In this document: positions 53,378-59,126 of the stretch, in pieces
Layout: each line of letters starts with the position of its first letter
Numbering within the stretch: position 1 is the first letter of the stretch
DNA from: an uncultured Collinsella sp.
GTDB lineage: Bacteria; Actinomycetota; Coriobacteriia; Coriobacteriales; Coriobacteriaceae
Direction: 5' to 3'
DNA length: 59,126 bases
NCBI GenBank assembly: GCA_959026535.1
Contig: CAUFMB010000007.1
Coordinates: forward strand, 1 to 59,126
Translations under genes and position numbers: made by a program
The notes under the pieces: model-generated
Told to the model about the DNA's origin: nothing
What the model saw: only the letters and a program-made list of their open reading frames with translations
The model's database searches: none

Positions 53378-53492
53378 TATACTTGAGCCCATTACATAAA
53401 CGGGGAGCTTGCAGGACAAGACGGCAGGCTGAGATTGGGCGCGCCCGCCCTGACCCGCAAACCTGATATGGGTAATGCCAACGAAGGGAGCC
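53378..53492 (+). promoter_or_regulatory. TPP riboswitch with promoter, controlling thiC
   Basis: The consensus THI-box elements are present in order: ACGGGGAGC at 53400, GGCTGAGA at 53427, CTGACCCGCAAACCTGAT and GGGTAATGCCAACGAAGGGAG (ending 53490). The AAGGGAG at the 3' end is also the thiC ribosome site, 8 nt from its ATG, so thiamine pyrophosphate binding would hide it, giving translational control. A TATACT -10 lies at 53378-53383. Confidence 0.95.
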
Positions 53493-53498
53493 GTGCCA

Positions 53499-54833
53499 AT
53501 GAGCACACAGACCGAGCCCAAGCTCGTCACGCAAATCGACTTCGCCCGTGCCGGGCAGATCACGCCGCAGATGAAGGAAGTCGCCGAGCGCGAGCATCGC
53601 GACCCCGAGTACATCCGCGAGCGCGTGGCCGACGGCCGCATCGCCATTCCCGCCAACATCGTGCATATCAAAAAGGGCATGCGCGCCTTTGGTGTCGGCG
53701 AGGGCCTTTCCACCAAGGTCAACGTGAACTTGGGCATCTCGGGCGACAAGGCCGATGCCACCGAGGAATGGAAGAAGGTCAAGATCGCCGAGGACTTTGG
53801 CGCCGACGCCATCATGGACCTCTCCAACTCGGGCAAGACGCGCCAGTTCCGCCAACAGCTCATCGACGAGACGCCGCTCATGGTAGGCACCGTCCCCATG
53901 TACGACGCCATCGGCTACATGGAAAAGCCGCTGGTCAAGCTCACCAAGGACGACCTGTTCGAAGTCGTGCGCGCGCATGCCGAGGACGGCGTGGACTTTA
54001 TGACCATTCACTGCGGCATCAACAAGTCGGTCACCAAGACCTTTAAGGAGACCGGCCGCCTGATGAACATCGTGAGCCGCGGCGGCTCACTGCTGTTTGG
54101 CTGGATGGAGGTCACCGGTAACGAGAACCCGTTCTATGAGTTCTACGACGAGTTGCTCGAGATTTGCCACGAGTACGACGTGACGATTTCGCTCGGCGAC
54201 TCCTGCCGCCCGGGCTGCCTCTACGACTCCAACGACGCCACCGAGACCGCCGAGATGATCGAGCTGGGCAAGCTGTGCAAGCGCGCTTGGGCCGCCGGCG
54301 TCCAGGTCATGGTCGAGGGCCCGGGTCACATGGCGCTCGACGAGATCGCCGCCAACATGAAACTGCAGAAGCGCCTGTGCCACAATGCTCCGTTCTATGT
54401 GCTCGGGCCGCTGGTGACCGATATCGGCGTGGGTTACGACCACATCACCGCTGCCATCGGCGGCGCCATCTCCGCCAGCTCCGGTGCCGACTTCCTGTGC
54501 TACGTGACACCGGCAGAGCACCTATGCCTGCCCAACGCCCAGGATGTGCTCGACGGCCTCATGGCCACCAAGATCGCCGCACACGCCGCCGACATCGCCA
54601 AAAAGGTGCCCCACGCCCGCGACATGGACGACAAGATGGGCCAGGCACGCCGCAAGCTCGACTGGGACGCCATGTGGAAGTGCGCGCTCGACCCGGTTAC
54701 GGGCAAGAAGCGCTACGAGGAGTCCCCCGCCGCCACCGAGGGCACTTGCACCATGTGTGGCAAGATGTGCGCCGTCCGCACCGTCAACAAAATCTTCGAG
54801 GGCACCACGATCGACCTCGGCATGGAGGACTAG
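53499..54833 (+). CDS. thiC: Phosphomethylpyrimidine synthase ThiC
   Basis: The 444-residue radical-SAM enzyme converts AIR to HMP-phosphate for thiamine. Landmarks are NVNLGISGDKADATEEWKKV (as parts), VDFMTIHCGINKSVT, SLGDSCRPGCLYD and VEGPGHMALDEI. The C-terminal cluster motif is CTMCGKMC, a CX2CX3C spacing one residue shorter than the CX2CX4C of E. coli ThiC. The ATG at 53499 follows the riboswitch-embedded AAGGGAG. thiD follows after about 180 bp. Confidence 0.96.
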   Translation: MSTQTEPKLVTQIDFARAGQITPQMKEVAEREHRDPEYIRERVADGRIAIPANIVHIKKGMRAFGVGEGLSTKVNVNLGISGDKADATEEWKKVKIAEDFGADAIMDLSNSGKTRQFRQQLIDETPLMVGTVPMYDAIGYMEKPLVKLTKDDLFEVVRAHAEDGVDFMTIHCGINKSVTKTFKETGRLMNIVSRGGSLLFGWMEVTGNENPFYEFYDELLEICHEYDVTISLGDSCRPGCLYDSNDATETAEMIELGKLCKRAWAAGVQVMVEGPGHMALDEIAANMKLQKRLCHNAPFYVLGPLVTDIGVGYDHITAAIGGAISASSGADFLCYVTPAEHLCLPNAQDVLDGLMATKIAAHAADIAKKVPHARDMDDKMGQARRKLDWDAMWKCALDPVTGKKRYEESPAATEGTCTMCGKMCAVRTVNKIFEGTTIDLGMED

Positions 54834-54928
54834 CCCTGTCGCCGCGGCCGCTTCTGGCGGCGAGCCGGTGCCTGTCAATTGTTGACGTGTGAACATTTGC
54901 TTGCATTTGCGTAAAGATTGCATCGCCC

Positions 54929-54969
54929 GCCCGGGTTCGACATAGAGTCGGCCCGGGCATCTTTATAAT
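54929..54969 (+). terminator. Hairpin after thiC, overlapping a thiD -10 box
   Basis: CCCGGG-TT-CGAC-ATAGA-GTCG-G-CCCGGG forms a GC-rich hairpin followed by CATCTTTATAATG. The TATAAT at 54964-54969 is a perfect -10 for thiD, 47 bp upstream of its ATG, but without a good -35. Confidence 0.5.
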
Positions 54970-55015
54970 GCTGGCTTATAGACCCATTTGATTCCGACCG
55001 AACAAGGGAGCGAAC

Positions 55016-55846
55016 ATGGATCGCAGTAAGGTACCTGCCGTTCTATCCATCGCAGGATCCGATTCCAGCGGTGGCGCCGGCATTCAGGCCGACATCAAGA
55101 CCATCACGGCGCACCGCCTGTATGCCGAGACGGCCATCACCGCTATCACCGCACAGAACACCCTGGGCGTCACCGCCGTGCAGAACATCTCCCCGGATAT
55201 TGTCGCGGCACAGATCGATGCCGTTTTTGACGATATCCGCCCCAACGCCGTCAAGATTGGCATGGTTTCCTCTGCCGAGATTATCGAGGTTATCGCCGAC
55301 CGCCTGAGCGCTTGGAACGCGACAAACGTGGTAGTCGACCCCGTCATGGTAGCCACCTCGGGCGCACGGCTGATTGCCGAAGATGCCGCCGAGGCGCTCA
55401 CCCGCCGCCTGTTCCCGCTAGCGACGGTTATCACGCCCAATATTCCCGAGGCCATGGCCCTGCTCGACTACGAGGTCGACTCCGAGCGCACGCAGCAAAA
55501 TGCTGCCATGCTCCTCACCCGCCGCTTTGGTTGCGCATCCCTCGTTAAGGGTGGGCATCTTGTCAACGAGGCCAACGATGTACTGGCCGAACCCGCGCCA
55601 CTCGATGACGAGGGCAACCATCTGGGAGATCCACTCACCACGTGGTTCCGCCACAAGCGCATCGAGACCGACAACACACACGGCACCGGCTGCACGCTCT
55701 CGTCCGCCATCGCCTGCGCGCTGGCGCAGGGCATGGATCTTGCCGACGCCGTCAACGCGGGCAAGGCCTACCTAACGGGCGCCCTCGCCGCCGGCTTTGA
55801 CATGGGCAAAGGTTCCGGCCCCGTCAATCACATGTGGCAGTATTAA
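55016..55846 (+). CDS. thiD: Hydroxymethylpyrimidine / phosphomethylpyrimidine kinase
   Basis: The 276-residue kinase has AVLSIAGSDSSGGAGIQADI at its start, VVDPVMVATSGARL, ITPNIPEAMALL and the ATP/anion-hole motif DNTHGTGCTLSSAIAC. It phosphorylates HMP and HMP-P, the step after ThiC. AAGGGAG lies 6 nt before the ATG. It pairs functionally with thiC just upstream. Confidence 0.95.
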   Translation: MDRSKVPAVLSIAGSDSSGGAGIQADIKTITAHRLYAETAITAITAQNTLGVTAVQNISPDIVAAQIDAVFDDIRPNAVKIGMVSSAEIIEVIADRLSAWNATNVVVDPVMVATSGARLIAEDAAEALTRRLFPLATVITPNIPEAMALLDYEVDSERTQQNAAMLLTRRFGCASLVKGGHLVNEANDVLAEPAPLDDEGNHLGDPLTTWFRHKRIETDNTHGTGCTLSSAIACALAQGMDLADAVNAGKAYLTGALAAGFDMGKGSGPVNHMWQY

Positions 55847-55855
55847 GATTCGCAG

Positions 55856-55900
55856 CCCAAACCACCGCAAAGGGGACAGGCACCTTTGCGGTGGTTTGGG
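55856..55900. repeat. REP-like perfect palindrome (GGTGG type)
   Basis: Perfect 18-bp arms starting CCCAAACCACCGCAAAGG (55856-55873 and 55883-55900) with a 9-nt loop containing GGACAGGCA, between convergent thiD and SGNH genes. It is probably a bidirectional terminator and belongs to the same general class as the palindromes at 30965 and 51894. Confidence 0.7.
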
Positions 55901-55906
55901 GCCGTG

Positions 55907-56566
55907 CTACTCACCGAGCATCTCTTGGAGCTTGGCCGCCACGGCATGTCCCAAGCTCTCGTGGCTTTCGGGCATCATATGCAGATAGTCGATATCGCCC
56001 GGCTCGGCAAAGTCGGCGGCATTCAAAAAGTCGCAGCCAAACTGCTCAGCCACATGTGCGTAGTACTCGCCAAAATGCTCAGATGCCTCAACGGAATGCT
56101 CGTCAAAGTCGGTCATATACACATCGGCGATCTGCGGCTTGATCTTGATAGGAGCCATCAGCAGAATGTGCGGACAAGGCGCAGCGTCGGTCCACGGAAA
56201 CGCGCGGACGGCGCGAATCAGTGCCATGGCGCCACGGGCGATATCGGAAGCTGTCACGTTAAAGACCGTCTTACAGTCGTTGGTGCCCAGCATGATCACA
56301 ATGGCGTCCAGCGGCTTATGGGCCTCGAGCAGCATCGGAAGCGCGCGAATGCCGTTGAGGTTAGTGTCCAGATGGCACATATCGTCGCGCACCGTCGTGC
56401 GGCCGTTAAGCCCCTCCTCAATCACATGCCAGCCCTCGCCCAGGTCACGCTGCGCCACGCCGCACCAGCGCACATCCTGCGCATAGCGCACCGCGGTGCC
56501 ATCGCGCATACCAGCCGGATCATAGCCATAGGTATTGCTGTCACCAAAGCACAGAACGTTTTTCAT
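55907..56566 (-). CDS. SGNH/GDSL-family hydrolase
   Basis: The 219-residue protein has block I VLCFGDSNTYGYDP (nucleophile Ser), block III IVIMLGTNDCKTVF, and block V-like DYLHMMPESHESLG with the catalytic His. There is no signal peptide, so it is likely a cytoplasmic esterase, possibly deacetylating carbohydrates or lipids. The ATG at 56566, 6 nt after GAAGGG, is the natural start. The substrate is unknown. Confidence 0.9.
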   Translation of the reverse strand: MKNVLCFGDSNTYGYDPAGMRDGTAVRYAQDVRWCGVAQRDLGEGWHVIEEGLNGRTTVRDDMCHLDTNLNGIRALPMLLEAHKPLDAIVIMLGTNDCKTVFNVTASDIARGAMALIRAVRAFPWTDAAPCPHILLMAPIKIKPQIADVYMTDFDEHSVEASEHFGEYYAHVAEQFGCDFLNAADFAEPGDIDYLHMMPESHESLGHAVAAKLQEMLGE

Positions 56567-56585
56567 CGTAAGCCCTTCCTTTAGT

Positions 56586-56617
56586 AAAAAGCCGACGGGA
56601 GCAGCCCTCCCGCCGGC
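56586..56617 (-). terminator. Terminator after the PARG-like gene
   Basis: Stem GCCGACGGGAG / CTCCCGCCGGC (one mismatch) followed on the minus strand by TTTTTACTAA. Confidence 0.82.
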
Positions 56618-56643
56618 TCGACCTATCTGTCGGCACGTACCGA

Positions 56644-57765
56644 TTACAGGTACTTGCGCCAATCGTCATCGTCCTCATCGTCCTCGGCGGCAGCCTGAGC
56701 CTGCTCGGCGGCACGGGTGGCCGCGGCGCGGGCGGCAACCTGAGCATAGGACTCCTCGTTACGCTCGGGGAAGCTTGCCAACACGTGCTCAAACTTGGCA
56801 AAGTCCTCATCCCAGCGCGTAGAGGGCACGGCAAAAAACACCTGCTTGACCTTAAAGTCGCCCGACGCGAGCTCCTTACGGAAGAGCTCGGCCACGGCCT
56901 CGGCATCAAAGCCGTTATTGTCGCAGCCCCAAGCACCCAGCACGAGCTTCTCGCGACCCAGCTCATCGCAGATGGCAAGGACAAAGCGGATACGGTCGCG
57001 CAGGGCATCCAACAGGGCGTCGTCACTCACGCGGTACTCCTGGCGGGCGCGCTTGACGTTGGGTGCGGCGGCAACGATCACATCGGCGTATGCGTGCACG
57101 TGGTTGCGGTCGAAGCGCACGGCGGGCACCACCAGCGCACGATTGCGGTAAAGCTCGCAGTTGATGTTGCGGCGACGGTTCTCGCCGTACCACTTTCGCT
57201 GCTTGTCGAGCACGTTGTACAGGTACGAATCGGCGCAGAGCGTGGCCTCCTGGCCCAGGTAGCCCTGGATATAGCCGCCGCCCGGATTGGTAAACGAGGC
57301 AAAGGCAAGCACGGCCATATCGCAGAACTGCGCATAGCCGCGGCCGTTATCGAGGATTGCCTGCGTGGCGGAGGCATCAAGCACAGTGACCTCGGGCAGG
57401 ACCGGAGCAGCCTCCTCCGCGGGCGCGGACTCGGCTTCATCAGCTGACTCGGTGAACTCGGGTGCCACCTCGGACTCGACCGCAGTCTCCACCTCGGCAG
57501 CCTCAGCAGCCTCGACGTCCTCGGCAACCTGCTCCTCAGCAGCCGCTGCCTTCTGGGCCTTGGCCTTCATCGCCGCGACAAAACCAGCAGGCATACCATC
57601 GAACTCGTACACGCCGGCAAGCGAACGCTCGATGTCCTTGGCGCAGGCCTCGGACACAGCCGCCACATGGCGCTCGGCGGCCTTGGCGCGCGCCTCGCGC
57701 TTGGGATTGGGCTGACCTGCTCGGTTAGACCTGCGGTTACGGTTCCTGTTGTCGACATCTGCCAT
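56644..57765 (-). CDS. TIGR02452-family PARG-like protein with altered catalytic motif
   Basis: The 373-residue protein has a basic N-terminus (NRNRNRRSNRAG), an Ala/Glu-rich low-complexity linker at about 72-122, and a macrodomain-like PARG region with NPGGG (160-164) and GQEA (171-174). Bacterial PARGs use GGG-X(6-8)-QEE, where the second Glu is catalytic; here it is Ala174 (GAG GCC). The rest (LVVPAVRF, LVLGAWGCDNNGFDAEAVAELF) is intact, so it may bind ADP-ribose without cleaving it, or use another residue. The tail is acidic (EDDEDDDDWRKYL). GGAAAGGTGG precedes the ATG. Confidence 0.82.
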   Translation of the reverse strand: MADVDNRNRNRRSNRAGQPNPKREARAKAAERHVAAVSEACAKDIERSLAGVYEFDGMPAGFVAAMKAKAQKAAAAEEQVAEDVEAAEAAEVETAVESEVAPEFTESADEAESAPAEEAAPVLPEVTVLDASATQAILDNGRGYAQFCDMAVLAFASFTNPGGGYIQGYLGQEATLCADSYLYNVLDKQRKWYGENRRRNINCELYRNRALVVPAVRFDRNHVHAYADVIVAAAPNVKRARQEYRVSDDALLDALRDRIRFVLAICDELGREKLVLGAWGCDNNGFDAEAVAELFRKELASGDFKVKQVFFAVPSTRWDEDFAKFEHVLASFPERNEESYAQVAARAAATRAAEQAQAAAEDDEDDDDWRKYL

Positions 57766-57828
57766 ACGTGGCCACCTTTCCTGTCGCTGCCGCTATCGGC
57801 TTTTTCCCATCCATCATACCCCGCCGCG

Positions 57829-57859
57829 CACAAAAAAGACGGCCCCGAAGGACCGCCTT
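57829..57859 (-). terminator. Hairpin with T6 tail near the end of the BI-1 gene
   Basis: On the minus strand GGCGGTCC-TTCG-GGGCCGTC (with G-T pairs) is followed by TTTTTTG. It lies 48 bp past the stop of the BI-1 family gene. Confidence 0.8.
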
Positions 57860-57906
57860 TCGTATCGTTTTACCGTGTCCGGCAGGAAGCGTCGCAATGC
57901 CGCGCT

Positions 57907-58602
57907 TTAATCGCGACGGCCGAGGATGTTCAGAATGCGCAGGAACACGTTGATAATGTCCACGAACAGGTTAGACGCCATGAGCACCGCATTGGGCAGC
58001 GTGGGCGGCACCGTCGTGGCAACATAGGTGTCGTAGCCAATAAAGCCGGCGAACACCACGATCACGATCAGGTCGGTGATGGTCTGCGAGACACCCATGA
58101 ACATCAGCACGATCTCAACCAGAATCGTGGCAAGCAGGATGCCAAAGCCGATGCCATACACACGCTGGAAGAACTTGGGGAAGGTCACGCCCAGCGCACC
58201 GAAGACAAAGGTGATGGCAGCGGTGGCGATAAAAGCGGTGTTGATAGTGGGCAGGTCATAGTTGGCAAGGCCAAACGACGCGGTCAGGCCAAAGGTGCTC
58301 GCAAAGATCACGTAACCCACGAGCGACAGGCCCACGGACTGCTTGCCCGCAGCAGCCGACATCATGACGATACCGACAATAGTCAGGATAAACGAGCCAA
58401 AGACCAGCGGCAAAGCGGCGCCGCTCATCATCATGCGGGCAAACGCCATGGTGCTCGTAAAGTAAGCACCGGCGCCCATGGCGCAAAAGCCCAAGAAGAT
58501 GAGAGCAGACATGGCGAGATTGTACGCGCGCGGCGACATCTCCTTGGCGCGACTTGCGCCGGTCTCGATGGGGCCGTTCTGATAGCCCTGGATATCGTTC
58601 AT
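57907..58602 (-). CDS. Bax inhibitor-1/YccA family membrane protein
   Basis: The 231-residue protein has seven hydrophobic segments and the BI-1 pattern: RAYNLAMSALIFLGF at the start, FGSFILTIVGIVMM, the ASTFGLTASFGLANYD loop and FAGFIGYDTYVA. It is probably an ion (Ca2+/H+) leak channel or a stability factor of unknown role. The ATG at 58602 with AAAGGA 6 nt upstream is used; 8 upstream residues are open but unlikely. Confidence 0.9.
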   Translation of the reverse strand: MNDIQGYQNGPIETGASRAKEMSPRAYNLAMSALIFLGFCAMGAGAYFTSTMAFARMMMSGAALPLVFGSFILTIVGIVMMSAAAGKQSVGLSLVGYVIFASTFGLTASFGLANYDLPTINTAFIATAAITFVFGALGVTFPKFFQRVYGIGFGILLATILVEIVLMFMGVSQTITDLIVIVVFAGFIGYDTYVATTVPPTLPNAVLMASNLFVDIINVFLRILNILGRRD

Positions 58603-58680
58603 ACTTCGTCCTTTCAAAAAGCGCACGACAGCGCCGTAGGTGACAAGATTCCTGCCATTGTACCCGAATGCCGCACGTCC

Positions 58681-59019
58681 TTACCTACGGCGCTCGCCCT
58701 CAAGCGTACGATCAAAGGCCCAGACCCACCAACGCATCACGTGCGCCTGCGAGCCGTCCGCCCGCTCGCGCGTCTGGTCCTCCAGATACAACTCGGTCGC
58801 GTGCCCGCCAAAACGCACCTTATATGTTGCCGTACGGATGCCGTGGACCATCAGGCCAAACCCAGTGGTCGAGATAATTTCGTCGATCGTAAAACAACGG
58901 CCGTCGACCCAGCAGACGGTGACCGGCACGACCTGTCCGCCCGCGAGGATGCGAGCCACGACGTCCACATACTGCTTGTGCACGCGCCGAGTTTTGCCGT
59001 CTGTCTGTCGATATTCCAT
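58681..59019 (-). CDS. Small unknown protein (112 aa)
   Basis: It begins MEYRQTDGKTRRVHKQYVD and contains PVTVCWVDGRCFTIDEII, a beta-rich middle (ATYKVRFGGHATELYLED) and an RWWVWAFD end. There is no signal peptide or membrane helix. AGAGG lies just before the ATG at 59019 but is close-spaced; an ATG at 59040 is an alternative without a site. I do not recognise it with confidence; it looks like a compact beta-barrel protein of the DUF6504-like type. Confidence 0.6.
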   Translation of the reverse strand: MEYRQTDGKTRRVHKQYVDVVARILAGGQVVPVTVCWVDGRCFTIDEIISTTGFGLMVHGIRTATYKVRFGGHATELYLEDQTRERADGSQAHVMRWWVWAFDRTLEGERRR

Positions 59020-59126
59020 GCCCTCTATTATCGAACGCATGTTTGCATGTTGTAAAGCGAACAGACTGTGGTTTTGGGGTGTTGGGGCGCGCACGCGTGT
59101 CCTCATGGCGTGTTAGCAAAAAGAAT

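Noticed and set aside
1..59126. tRNA genes, insertion sequences, prophage or integrase genes
   Set aside because: I looked for T-loop GGTTCGAAT-type motifs, transposase and integrase motifs on both strands and saw none.

Overview
The window is a dense, GC-rich bacterial segment. Shine-Dalgarno sites are strong (AAAGGAG/GGGAGG types), some starts are GTG or TTG, and many operons end in intrinsic terminators. A giant LAxTG-anchored surface protein, a UGA-containing selD, an anaerobe-type 2-hydroxyacyl-CoA dehydratase set, C_GCAxxG_C_C and cysteine-desulfidase proteins, and a four-domain ribosomal S1 point to an anaerobic gut actinobacterium of the class Coriobacteriia. Collinsella is my best guess; this is inferred from gene content and style, not from a database search.

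Layout. 1-1.4 kb: brnQ. 1.5-14.4 kb: one 4290-codon surface protein with signal peptide, duplicated BspA-like leucine-rich domain, about 18 InlB-type repeats, three large Ig/MBG-like repeats, Asp/Pro linkers and a LADTG sorting signal. 14.5-22.4 kb: a minus-strand selenium operon. In transcription order it holds two 2-hydroxyacyl-CoA dehydratase/double-cubane-type proteins, their ATP-dependent activase, a GT4 glycosyltransferase, selD (in-frame UGA = selenocysteine), yedF, a Se/S-carrier-like protein (former DUF3343) and an EF2568-type cysteine desulfurase. 22.9-28.3 kb: molybdate ABC transporter modABC plus mogA and moeA. 28.5-36.4 kb: ClC channel, lipid kinase, RF-like hydrolase, xpt, MFS transporter, metY, a C_GCAxxG_C_C protein and a YigZ protein. 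36.6-36.9 kb: RNase P RNA. 37.3-47.3 kb: rpsA, two HAD hydrolases, a cysteine desulfidase, rpiB, ndk, and argG / small ORF / argH with an Arg-rich leader peptide before argG. 47.5-59.1 kb: polA, an M18 aminopeptidase, yaaA, a TPP-riboswitch-controlled thiC, thiD, an SGNH hydrolase, a PARG-like protein, a BI-1 family membrane protein and a small unknown.

How it fits together. Selenium activation (SelD, YedF, Se/S carrier, desulfurase) sits next to molybdate uptake and molybdopterin maturation, as expected for an anaerobe with Mo/Se enzymes. The unusual part is that the selenium genes share a transcription unit with an ATP-driven low-potential electron-transfer module (activase plus two paralogous double-cubane-type proteins) and a glycosyltransferase that overlaps selD. 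The operon has its own promoter covered by inverted repeats and a 22-codon leader ORF.

The window also carries two sets of dispersed non-coding repeats. One has four copies of an 88-109 nt nested palindrome with conserved loops GAAAGAGGAG and CGACGRWTTGA-like. The other has three REP-like palindromes built around GGGAC or GGTGG. I saw no tRNA, CRISPR array, insertion sequence or prophage.
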